From: Marininema halotolerans
GTDB taxonomy: Bacteria; Bacillota; Bacilli; Thermoactinomycetales; DSM-45169
Assembly: GCF_900116235.1 (NCBI RefSeq)
Contig: NZ_FPAA01000007.1
Span: 124,001 to 188,000, forward strand
Reading direction: 5' to 3'
Length of the DNA: 64,000 nt
Shown here piece by piece: positions 25,581-33,314 of this stretch. The notes under the pieces were generated by a model that had not been told where the DNA came from, did not search any database, and saw only the letters and a program-made list of their open reading frames with translations. Made by a program: the position numbers and the translations under genes. Position 1 is the first letter of the stretch, and every line of letters begins with the position of its first letter.

Positions 25581-27677
25581 TTGTTATTTGAGGAGAGAAC
25601 GGATCAAGCGGATAAGCTTTATCTTTTATTAAATACGATGAATCCTAAAAGAGGAGGACTGACACGTAATCTTCTACAGCGTGCAAAGCTTCTTTCTGAG
25701 GGCTCCCGTTATGAGGTTCATATCTTAACCTTTGATTTTAATCCGGATTACAATCATATATATGAATTAATGAAAGAAAAAAAATTAATTAACCATCGTA
25801 TGTATATCCATAATTTATACGAGTACTTAGAAGAGCAAAGTGGTTTCTCAGAACCTGAACGCCCTGCGCAGACGCACCCGATTGAAGAAGTTGGGATGAC
25901 TGTAGAGCCGGTCAACGACAGTAATGCATATCGAATATATCGGGATGGCATCTATATTAAATATAAAAATTATGACGCAGAGGGTCGATTACGTTGGATC
26001 GATTATTTTAACGAAAATCGTTACCGCACCAAGCGAGAAACTTATGACTATCAGGGGCGCTTGCGTCGTGTTACGTACATGGATTATTTAAAAAACAAAC
26101 CCAAGCAAATTCGATATTTTGATAAACGAGGGTGCTGTTATCTAACAAAATGGTTTAATCCTGAAAATAATCTTTGTACCCGAGTTAATCTTTTTTATGA
26201 TGATTCGAAGAAGATCGATACCTTCAAAGATGAACATCACCTTAAAATTAATTGGTTAGATCGTTTGGCCAATGATTCCCCGGGCGCTATCTTCCAAACT
26301 GAAATTACCCAATTGGATAAAACGGATGAGCTGATCCTGGGTATGGAAAATAAAGAAGTTGCGAAAGTGAAGATGATTCACAGCAATCATCTTAAGTATC
26401 CTTCGAAGGTACAAGGTCCATTATTAGAGGCTCATGAAAAGGCAATTCATCACGCTCCTTCCTTTGATGCGATGGTATTTATCACCCAAAAGCAGAAGGA
26501 AGATGTAAGGAAGCGCTTTGGCCCTCTCACAACCTATCATGCGATTCCCCATAGTGCTCCGATCCCTGAAAGTGGTCGTTCAATCAAAAGAGACCCTTGG
26601 AAGGCGGTTTGTATTGCTCGATTTTCGGCTTCGAAGAACCTTGATCATGCAATAAAAGCTTTTCGTAAAGTAGTTACTAAGTTCCCCAAAGCCCAGTTAG
26701 AGTTGTGGGGATACGGTTCTGAAGAAAAAGCCCTACGAAAACTGATTAAAAAATTAAAGCTTGAAGAACATGTATTTATTAAAGGGTTTACTCATGAAGC
26801 ATTGGATGTATTTCGAGGGGCTGCCTTCTCGGTATTTTGTTCGAAAAGAGAAGGCTTTGGTCTAGTAATTGCAGAAAGTATGTCAGTTGGGACACCAGTA
26901 ATCAGTTACGATATTAATTATGGACCGCAGGAAATGATTTCTCATGAAGAGAATGGCTTGCTCATTCCCATGGGTAAAATTGATCAATTAGCGACGGCGA
27001 TGATGGATCTCTTTGCTCATCAGGATAAACGGGAGCGTTTTGGGAAAGCGGCATGCAACATCGTAGAAACAATGAATGAGAAAACTTATTTAACACGTTG
27101 GGTACAGGCATACGACCACATTCAGAAAAAGAAAAAACATCAAATCAATGGGCTGCCCAGATATGGTTCCCTTACCGAAGTGAAATTGGCGAATAACAAA
27201 ACGGTTCGTATTTCGGGAACGGTCCATCTGCAAAACAAAAAGTGTCCGAGTGAAAGACGTTCTGTCTTCTTGCACCTTCATCATCCAGATCACAAACTGA
27301 CACAAGAGTTCCCAATAAAAGTGATATGGTCAGAAAATGGAAAAGGTAGTTTTACTACCGAAATCCGACTTTCCGACTTAACAAGCAGGCACAAATCAGC
27401 GACAAGGTCATGGAAGATTTTTCTGAATTTCTCTGAACAAGATTTCCCAACGTATCTACCTCTTCGAGCGCAAAGGAATATTACTCAAAGTAAGCGTGTA
27501 TTCTTTACTCAGGGTTTAGTTGCAATTCGGAGTAATCAACAGGGGAATGTGATCCTCACGATGGGCAAATTTCTTCACATTTACCAGGGATTAAAAGAGA
27601 AAATGAAGAAGAGAATACGGCGTTATGAAACCTCGTTAAAAAAGCGTCTTCAACGATGGTTGCAAGTACCTAACTAA
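25581..27677 (+). CDS. GT4 glycosyltransferase, TagE/TarM/GtfA-like
   Basis: 698 aa, TTG start after TAGGGGGG. Residues 1-90 begin the GT-B N-terminal lobe (LLLNTMNPKRGGLTRN). Residues about 115-230 form a beta-meander of short YD-type hairpins (YDAEGRLRWIDYFN, YDYQGRLRRVTYMD), like the DUF1975 insertion of TagE, TarM and GtfA. The C-terminal lobe has the GT4 signature: ARFSASKNLDHAIKAF, LWGYGSEEKALRKLI, GFTHEALDVFRGA, and the sugar-nucleotide site SKREGFGLVIAESMSVGTP. A beta-rich extra part (about 515-660) precedes a basic, amphipathic end. Relatives add glucose or GlcNAc to wall teichoic acid or to Ser-rich surface proteins. No teichoic or accessory-Sec genes are near, so the acceptor is open. 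Confidence 0.82.
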   Translation: MLFEERTDQADKLYLLLNTMNPKRGGLTRNLLQRAKLLSEGSRYEVHILTFDFNPDYNHIYELMKEKKLINHRMYIHNLYEYLEEQSGFSEPERPAQTHPIEEVGMTVEPVNDSNAYRIYRDGIYIKYKNYDAEGRLRWIDYFNENRYRTKRETYDYQGRLRRVTYMDYLKNKPKQIRYFDKRGCCYLTKWFNPENNLCTRVNLFYDDSKKIDTFKDEHHLKINWLDRLANDSPGAIFQTEITQLDKTDELILGMENKEVAKVKMIHSNHLKYPSKVQGPLLEAHEKAIHHAPSFDAMVFITQKQKEDVRKRFGPLTTYHAIPHSAPIPESGRSIKRDPWKAVCIARFSASKNLDHAIKAFRKVVTKFPKAQLELWGYGSEEKALRKLIKKLKLEEHVFIKGFTHEALDVFRGAAFSVFCSKREGFGLVIAESMSVGTPVISYDINYGPQEMISHEENGLLIPMGKIDQLATAMMDLFAHQDKRERFGKAACNIVETMNEKTYLTRWVQAYDHIQKKKKHQINGLPRYGSLTEVKLANNKTVRISGTVHLQNKKCPSERRSVFLHLHHPDHKLTQEFPIKVIWSENGKGSFTTEIRLSDLTSRHKSATRSWKIFLNFSEQDFPTYLPLRAQRNITQSKRVFFTQGLVAIRSNQQGNVILTMGKFLHIYQGLKEKMKKRIRRYETSLKKRLQRWLQVPN

Positions 27678-27802
27678 GGAATGAATAGTTCATTCAACGA
27701 TCGAACCATTAAGAATAATAGTTGCGCTGTTGGAAGAATCGACTTGGCAACGAGTTAGTAACAACCGTAGAATCTGGACTGTGTTAATTAAATAAAGGAA
27801 AA

Positions 27803-27840
27803 GAGGAGGGTTGGTTTTCATTTGAAAACCAACCCTCCTC
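27803..27840 (-). terminator. hairpin terminator of the ytqA-mnmM unit
   Basis: 18-bp perfect stem (GAGGAGGGTTGGTTTTCA and complement) with a 2-nt loop. The T-run is on the minus strand, so it best serves mnmM; it may also stop the glycosyltransferase transcript. Confidence 0.8.
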
Positions 27841-27854
27841 AGTTGTTGGTAAAC

Positions 27855-28433
27855 CTAATTCAATCCCTTTTTTCGCACCAGTGCCAGAGAAGGGGCTAGG
27901 TTCCGATTGAGGAGTTGATAGTGAGCCGTATCAAAAAGGCGAGTATTTAGTAGTGAAAGCTTCTGAAGAACTGCTGTCGCTTCTTCCTTACCGCCAGCAT
28001 GCCCTGTATAAAGAACCAGGCTTAAGGTGCCGCTAGGTCCGAGCCATTCAAGGGATTGATCGATTGCCGTAAGGGTCGTGTCTGGGAGTGTCGTTACTTC
28101 AAGTTTCCCTTTGGGTAAGTAGCCGAGGTTAAACATGATGGCTTGAACCTGTGGGATGGTTAACTCGGACAACACTTCCGTCATGTGCTGATGCCCCCTT
28201 TGATGTAAGGAGACACGTTCCTCAACCTTTGCTTCCTTTAAGCGGGTGTACGTGTTTTCAAGTGCTTGGGACTGAATATCAAAGGCAATCACTTGCCCCT
28301 CTTCACCCACCGATTGGGCGAGGAAGAGGGTATCATGCCCATTGCCTGCCGTCGCGTCAATCGCGATGGCTCCAGGAAATAAGGAGTCCTTCACCAGGGT
28401 GTGGGTGAAGGACAAGATGGAGGCTAGGTTCAT
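27855..28433 (-). CDS. mnmM: tRNA (mnm5s2U34) methyltransferase MnmM (YtqB)
   Basis: 192 aa from ATG 28433, which overlaps the ytqA stop as ATGA. SAM motif I is IAIDATAGNGHDTLFLA, motif II FDIQSQALENT, then IMFNLGYLPKG, the NLGYLP signature of the YtqB group, and YTGHAGGKEEA. In Bacillus, YtqB/MnmM methylates nm5s2U at the tRNA wobble position to mnm5s2U, replacing the methyltransferase half of MnmC. The linked ytqA gene is also found next to it in Bacillus. Start at TTG 28454 is possible but lacks support. Confidence 0.9.
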   Translation of the reverse strand: MNLASILSFTHTLVKDSLFPGAIAIDATAGNGHDTLFLAQSVGEEGQVIAFDIQSQALENTYTRLKEAKVEERVSLHQRGHQHMTEVLSELTIPQVQAIMFNLGYLPKGKLEVTTLPDTTLTAIDQSLEWLGPSGTLSLVLYTGHAGGKEEATAVLQKLSLLNTRLFDTAHYQLLNRNLAPSLALVRKKGLN

Positions 28434-29437
28434 TGAATGGAGGTCACCCCCCAAGGACGTGTCCGAACAGGGAGTGGAGTCGTCATCGAAGGGTTCCAGT
28501 GCTTGCCTTGCCAGGAATTGCGCCGGACTAGTTCATCATCGATGGCGGTGAGTGCCTCCCATTTCTTTGTACTCCACATGGGACCGATCATAAGATCGGG
28601 GGGGCCATCTCCTGTAACCCGGTGGATAATCATCGAAGGAGGGAGCATTTCCAGGGTATCAACGACGAGGTTTACATAGGTATCCCGATCAAGGAATTCG
28701 AGAAGTCCCTCTTTATATTGCTTCACCATCGGGGTCTTTTTCAGGAGGTGAAGGGAGTGGATTTTAATTCCTTGGATATCCATCGCTGCACAGGCCTGTG
28801 CAGTCTCTAACATCATTTCGGGTGTTTCCTGGGGGAGACCAAAGATAATATGAGCACAGACGCGAATGCCCCTCGCGCGTAACTTGGTCACCGCATCTAA
28901 AAAACAAGCATAATCATGGGCGCGGTTGATGAGATCTGAGGTGGATTCGTGTACGGTCTGTAAGCCGAGTTCTACCCATAGGTAAGTTTTTTGATTGATC
29001 TCTTCGAGAAGATCCAGGACATCATCAGGTAAGCAATCTGGACGGGTAGCAATCGATAGACCCATAACTCCAGGTTGTTTCATGATGACTTCATACATGG
29101 GACGCAACTCTTCTACAGGCGCATAGGTGTTGCTGAAGGCTTGGAAATATCCCAAATATTTCGCTTCAGGCCACTTTTGGTGCATCCGGTTTTTCACTTT
29201 ATTAAATTGCTCTTCCAAGTCATCGCGACGGCGTCCAGCAAAGTCTCCTGATCCTAAGGGGCTACAAAAAGTACATCCCCCTGGTTTTCCGATGGTAAGA
29301 TCCCGATTAGGGCAAGAGAAACCCCCATCGAGGGGAACTTTAAAAACTTTTCCTCCAAAACGATTACGGAGGTAATAATTAAATGTATGGTATCGCTTCT
29401 CTCCCCAAAAAAGGGGAGCCGGTTGATTTGCTTCCAT
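28430..29437 (-). CDS. ytqA: TIGR01212-family radical SAM protein (YtqA)
   Basis: 335 aa. The iron-sulfur site is CPNRDLTIGKPGGCTFC, the longer spacing between first and second Cys that marks this radical-SAM family. Other parts: YFQAFSNTYAPV, IATRPDCLPDD, WVELGLQTVHEST, CAHIIFGLPQET, and KIHSLHLLKKTPM. The catalytic role is not known; translational coupling with mnmM (4-base overlap) and conserved linkage point to tRNA wobble-uridine modification. Start ATG 29437 with an AAAAGGCGG ribosome site. Confidence 0.9.
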   Translation of the reverse strand: MEANQPAPLFWGEKRYHTFNYYLRNRFGGKVFKVPLDGGFSCPNRDLTIGKPGGCTFCSPLGSGDFAGRRRDDLEEQFNKVKNRMHQKWPEAKYLGYFQAFSNTYAPVEELRPMYEVIMKQPGVMGLSIATRPDCLPDDVLDLLEEINQKTYLWVELGLQTVHESTSDLINRAHDYACFLDAVTKLRARGIRVCAHIIFGLPQETPEMMLETAQACAAMDIQGIKIHSLHLLKKTPMVKQYKEGLLEFLDRDTYVNLVVDTLEMLPPSMIIHRVTGDGPPDLMIGPMWSTKKWEALTAIDDELVRRNSWQGKHWNPSMTTPLPVRTRPWGVTSIQ

Positions 29438-29573
29438 GGTAAAACCGCCTTTTAGCTGTCGAATTCGTTTCCCATTATACTACAAATTTTGCGATTCCCA
29501 AGTTTGATTCTTTGGATTCGGGGAAAACATAACCAAGAGAGCCTGAAAGATCCTGAAAGGAGACGATGCTTTT

Positions 29574-30008
29574 ATGGATGACAAAATTAAAACCCTGATT
29601 GAGGGCTTGAACGAAGATCTATCTTATGAATATGCGGCGGTTATCACGTATACGTATAATGCCTCGACAATATCGGGACTTTCACGACCGATTTTGAAGG
29701 ATTTTTTTGAGGCTGAGGCACAGGACGAATTAAAACATGCGCGGTACCTGTCTGAAAAAATTGCTGCACTCGGTGGAAAGCCCCTGGTAAAACCAGCAGA
29801 AGTGAAGCAGGCGGAAGACGTTCGCACGATGTTGGAAAATGCGATTGCAGAAGAAGGGGCAACGATTGAACGTTATGTAAAACGGATCGATCAAGCCGAA
29901 GCGGCAGGACAGTATGGTCTGAAAGTCGAGCTGGAGGATATGCTCGCGGATGAGTCCAACCATAAAGAAGAGATGCAGCGGTTGTTGCAAGATCCGCGCC
30001 TCTCATAA
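29574..30008 (+). CDS. ferritin-like di-iron protein (bacterioferritin/Dps-like)
   Basis: 144 aa, four-helix bundle of the ferritin-like superfamily. Candidate iron ligands: Glu in LNEDLSYEYAA, E-x-x-x-x-x-H in EAEAQDELKHARYL, Glu in AIAEEGATIERY, and DESNHKEEM. This matches bacterioferritin-like proteins rather than Dps. It may store iron or protect DNA from iron-driven oxidation. GAAAGGAGA lies 12 nt before the ATG. Single gene with a strong terminator. Confidence 0.8.
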   Translation: MDDKIKTLIEGLNEDLSYEYAAVITYTYNASTISGLSRPILKDFFEAEAQDELKHARYLSEKIAALGGKPLVKPAEVKQAEDVRTMLENAIAEEGATIERYVKRIDQAEAAGQYGLKVELEDMLADESNHKEEMQRLLQDPRLS

Positions 30009-30016
30009 ACCACACC

Positions 30017-30051
30017 AAAAAAAGCTGGCGCTTAATGCGTCAGCTTTTTTT
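30017..30051 (+). terminator. intrinsic terminator
   Basis: AAAAAAAGCTGGCGC / GCGTCAGCTTTTTTT, one mismatch, 5-nt loop, long T-run. Confidence 0.88.
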
Positions 30052-30142
30052 CGTGTGGTGAGTCTACCTTCTACGTAATTACTTGCTTAAATTCATCAGA
30101 GGGTGGAAATGAAAAATACTACAAATAAAAATTGATTACCGA

Positions 30143-30256
30143 TTGAAAGCAAATGAACTTCCTATCAAAATTACTGCGTATCAAAAGTGGTTTGAAGATA
30201 ACAAACCATTATCACCAGGTGATGTGGCTGATAATAATAAAAATAGAAAGGGTTAA
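30143..30256 (+). pseudogene. 37-codon reading frame, possible gene remnant
   Basis: An open frame beginning KIDYRLKANELPIK (just after an in-frame TAA) and reading through ITAYQKWFEDNKPLSPGDVAD to a TAA at 30254. The composition looks like real protein, but there is no ribosome site and only TTG could start it. It may be the 3' end of a decayed gene, or simply chance. Confidence 0.25.
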
Positions 30257-30344
30257 CAACCAATTATATGACTGTACAAACGAACGATCTATTCTATGAA
30301 TAGATTAATAGGGCAGGTGAATTTACTGAAAGTAGGGGTTCCTA

Positions 30345-30623
30345 TTGAAGTCGAAAGTGTCTAAGCAACGACAAGGTCGTGGTAAAGTGAGCCGTTTTGG
30401 AGGCTCGCCTACCAATGCGCTTATCGCGTCATTAGTAGCGGCCATTCGGGCAACCTTTTCCTATGGAGATCCGATTGCCGTTAGCTTCGTGGGAGGTTCC
30501 GATATTGTCGGTACGTTTGTTTCCGTGAGTGATGGTGTGTTAGTCGTTAATCGGACCGTTGGCGAACATACGGGTACGGCACTGATTGCCTTAGCTGATG
30601 TTGATGTGGTAACCAAAGGTTAA
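30345..30623 (+). CDS. 92-aa hypothetical small beta-barrel-like protein
   Basis: TTG start after a GTAGGGG ribosome site. Basic N-terminus (KSKVSKQRQGRGKVS), then a compact domain with the pattern VSFVGGSDIVGTFVSVSDGVLVVNR ... ALADVDVV, which reads like five short strands as in SH3/Sm-like or DUF2642 proteins. The same layout, in two copies, occurs in the protein at 59362. No signal or membrane segment. Function unknown; DUF2642 proteins are often spore-related, but membership here is not certain. Confidence 0.55.
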   Translation: MKSKVSKQRQGRGKVSRFGGSPTNALIASLVAAIRATFSYGDPIAVSFVGGSDIVGTFVSVSDGVLVVNRTVGEHTGTALIALADVDVVTKG

Positions 30624-30640
30624 TAAAATCTCTTTAGGCC

Positions 30641-30669
30641 AATGCCATCAATCTTAGATGGCATTTTTT
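30641..30669 (+). terminator. intrinsic terminator
   Basis: AATGCCATC / GATGGCATT, 7-nt loop, six T. Confidence 0.85.
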
Positions 30670-30696
30670 ATGTTGTTTTTTGTGAAGAAAGGTTAT

Positions 30697-30725
30697 TTAT
30701 TGCAGTTTATTGCTTCGTGTACAAT
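30697..30725 (+). promoter_or_regulatory. possible promoter of the two-component system
   Basis: TTATTG (30697-30702), 17-nt spacer, TACAAT (30720-30725); 37 nt before the start codon. The -10 is good, the -35 weak. Confidence 0.35.
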
Positions 30726-30761
30726 AGTGGGATACAAGCTTTTGAAAAAGGGTGAAGCTCC

Positions 30762-31463
30762 TTGAACAAAGTGATGATTGTAGAAGATGATCCGAAAATA
30801 AGTACATTGCTTCAATCTTACATAGAGAAGTATGGTTATCAAGTTGTGATTGCAACGGATTTTGCTGGCATACTCGAACAGTTTCATCAGGAAAAACCGG
30901 CAATTGTATTATTGGATGTCAATCTGCCGCTGTATGACGGGTTTTATTGGTGCCGTCAACTTCGGTTGGTATCGACCTGTCCCATTCTCTTTATCTCCGC
31001 CCGGGAGGGAAAGATGGATCAGGTGATAGCCTTGCAAAATGGGGCAGATGATTACATTACAAAGCCCTTTTATCCAGAAGTGGTTCTCGCGAAAATTGAG
31101 AGTCATTTACGTCGAGCCTATGGCTTATATGCGGGGGTAAAGCCACATAGACAATTATCCATTTCGGGCCTTACCCTCTACCCCGATTGCCTCGAACTGG
31201 AACGAGCAGGGAAGAAAATAGCTCTGAGTCATAAAGAAAGTGCTTTGTTGGAGCTATTGATGGAGCATCCCAATCAGGTAGTGGGGCGGGAACTCCTTCT
31301 TGATGTATTGTGGGATGATTATCAATTCGTGGATGACAATACCCTCAATGTGTATGTCACGCGGACACGAAAAAAATTGAATGAACTTGGTGCCATAGGA
31401 GCCATTGAAACCATTCGGGGGGTAGGTTACCGGATTAAGGATCGATGGGAGACGGAATCATGA
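30762..31463 (+). CDS. OmpR-type response regulator, BceR-like
   Basis: 233 aa. Receiver domain with acidic pocket VEDD, phospho-acceptor Asp in VLLDVNLP, switch ISAR and Lys in ITKPF; then a winged-helix DNA-binding domain (HKESALLELLMEHPNQVVGRELL, VYVTRTRKKL, TIRGVGYRI). First gene of a four-gene Bce-type module, overlapping the kinase gene by 4 nt. In such modules the regulator switches on the ABC transporter in response to peptide antibiotics such as bacitracin. Candidate target promoters lie before the ATPase gene and its duplicate. Confidence 0.9.
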   Translation: MNKVMIVEDDPKISTLLQSYIEKYGYQVVIATDFAGILEQFHQEKPAIVLLDVNLPLYDGFYWCRQLRLVSTCPILFISAREGKMDQVIALQNGADDYITKPFYPEVVLAKIESHLRRAYGLYAGVKPHRQLSISGLTLYPDCLELERAGKKIALSHKESALLELLMEHPNQVVGRELLLDVLWDDYQFVDDNTLNVYVTRTRKKLNELGAIGAIETIRGVGYRIKDRWETES

Positions 31464-32443
31464 AATTATTTTGGCGGGAACACTTTTCGTTTCTTCTGGT
31501 AAATCTCTTTCAGCTTTTTTTAGTGATCTTAGTCTATTGGCTGGATGGGAATCATCGTAGTACCACGGCAATTTATGCGGGCTTTCTAGGGATTTTCATT
31601 CTCGTGATGTATCTGGTCATACGGTATGTGATTCATCGTTCCTTTTATTTGCAATTATCCCATCCGACCAACAGCCTTGATGAAACCATTCACACCAAGG
31701 GATTGTCTCCCTTATCTCTAGCGATTCAGGGATATTTATCTTCCCAATATCGTCATTATCAAGCGACCGTTCATCAATATGAAATGAAACAACAGCAGCA
31801 TCTTACTTTTATTACACAATGGGTGCATCAGATGAAAACACCTCTTTCGGTGATCCAGCTTACGATGAAGGGGAAGATCGAGCCAATTTTCCAAAGCATT
31901 CAGGAAGAAATAAGCCGGATTCGTACAGGGTTAGAGACGGTGTTATATACGGCGCGATTGGAGGCTTTTGAACACGATTTTTCTGTGCAACGCGTATCAC
32001 TTCAATCTGTCATCAATGAGGTGGTGTTTGAACATAAACGTTCCTTTATTCGTCATAAGGTGTTTCCGCAAATTACAGTGGATGAAACCATCCATGTAGA
32101 AACGGATCCCAAATGGCTATCCTTCATTGTTGGGCAATTGATCGGGAATGCCATTCGATATTCTGCGGAGATGAGTGAGACGCTCTCCATCTCTGCTTTT
32201 TTAAAAGAGGATATGTGGGTACTGGAAATTAGTGATGAAGGAATTGGTATCCCCGCACAGGATATCCATCGTGTCTGTGAACCCTATTTCACAGGGGAAA
32301 ATGGTAGGAAATATCGGGAGTCTACAGGCATGGGCTTGTACTTAGTGCAAGAAGTTTGCAAAAAGCTCCATCATCAATTTGAGATTTCGTCAGAAGAGGG
32401 GAGGGGAACTACGGTCCGTATTCTATTTTTTCATGCCCGCTAA
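31460..32443 (+). CDS. intramembrane-sensing histidine kinase, BceS-like
   Basis: 327 aa from ATG 31460 (ATGA overlap with the regulator stop). Two membrane helices near the N-terminus (about 10-28 and 35-58) with almost no outside loop, the BceS layout: the kinase does not sense ligand itself but listens to the permease. H-box FITQWVHQMKTPLSVIQ, N-box QLIGNAIRYSA, G-boxes DEGIGIP and GMGLYLVQ. Its last codons are copied at the start of the tandem duplicate (about 35311-35336). Confidence 0.9.
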   Translation: MKLFWREHFSFLLVNLFQLFLVILVYWLDGNHRSTTAIYAGFLGIFILVMYLVIRYVIHRSFYLQLSHPTNSLDETIHTKGLSPLSLAIQGYLSSQYRHYQATVHQYEMKQQQHLTFITQWVHQMKTPLSVIQLTMKGKIEPIFQSIQEEISRIRTGLETVLYTARLEAFEHDFSVQRVSLQSVINEVVFEHKRSFIRHKVFPQITVDETIHVETDPKWLSFIVGQLIGNAIRYSAEMSETLSISAFLKEDMWVLEISDEGIGIPAQDIHRVCEPYFTGENGRKYRESTGMGLYLVQEVCKKLHHQFEISSEEGRGTTVRILFFHAR

Positions 32444-32490
32444 CCTTTCAAGGGGTGTAAGGATACTGTCATCTAGATCCATTGGGCCGA

Positions 32491-32516
32491 CAGAACTTCC
32501 TCTGCTAAACTAAATC
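32491..32516 (+). promoter_or_regulatory. conserved promoter region of the ABC unit, copy 1
   Basis: CAGAACTTCCTCTGC-TAAACT-AAATC is repeated almost exactly before the duplicate unit (35385-35410). TAAACT is a plausible -10. Candidate target of the linked regulator. Confidence 0.4.
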
Positions 32517-32543
32517 CACCTTATTCATAAAGGAGTTCGGTCC

Positions 32544-33314
32544 ATGGAAATTTGTCAGGTTCGCCATTTGACGAAGATATATGGTGGGAAAGTTCTCAAT
32601 AAAGCATTATCGGATATGAATTTTACCATTCGAAAAGGAGAATTTGTTGGCATCATGGGTCCATCGGGAAGCGGAAAAACTACCCTTTTGAACATGATCT
32701 CTACCATCGATGCCCCTTCTTCTGGAACTGTCATCATTAATGGAAAAGATCCTTATCAATTAAAAAGAGATGAATTGGCACGCTTTCGTCGGCGGGAGTT
32801 GGGATTTGTCTTTCAAGATTTTAATCTCCTCGATACGTTGACGATGGAAGAGAACATCGTTCTTCCCTTTGTCCTCGACAAAAAAAACCTTACCGAGATA
32901 GAGAAAAACCTGAGAGCTGTAGCTGAACAGCTGGATATCGTCGATATCCTAAAAAAACGGACCTATGAAGTATCCGGTGGACAATTGCAACGAGCCGCGA
33001 TTGCCCGAGCGATCATCCACTCGCCCTCTCTATTATTAGCGGATGAACCAACTGGAAACCTCGATTCACAATCTGCGCGAACGGTGATGGAGATGTTGGC
33101 TTCCGTTAATAAAAAGGATGAGACGACGATGATGTTGGTTACCCATGATCCCATCGCTGCTAGTTATTGTCACCGTGTCATTTTTATTAAGGATGGGAAG
33201 ATAGAAAAACAGATTGTTCGTGGGAAAGACCGGCAACCTTTTTTCCAAGAGATCATCGACATGCTCTCCTTGTTAGGAGGAAATGCCCATGAACTTTCGT
33301 CAGTTCGCCCTTAA
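32544..33314 (+). CDS. ABC transporter ATP-binding protein, BceA-like
   Basis: 256 aa. Walker A GPSGSGKTTLLN, Q-loop FQDFNLLD, signature VSGGQLQRAAIARA, Walker B LLLADEPTGNLD, H-loop VTHD. Works with the BceB-type permease in resistance to cell-wall-active peptides. RBS AAAGGAG precedes ATG 32544; it overlaps the permease start by 26 nt. A decayed second copy lies at 35438. Confidence 0.93.
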   Translation: MEICQVRHLTKIYGGKVLNKALSDMNFTIRKGEFVGIMGPSGSGKTTLLNMISTIDAPSSGTVIINGKDPYQLKRDELARFRRRELGFVFQDFNLLDTLTMEENIVLPFVLDKKNLTEIEKNLRAVAEQLDIVDILKKRTYEVSGGQLQRAAIARAIIHSPSLLLADEPTGNLDSQSARTVMEMLASVNKKDETTMMLVTHDPIAASYCHRVIFIKDGKIEKQIVRGKDRQPFFQEIIDMLSLLGGNAHELSSVRP

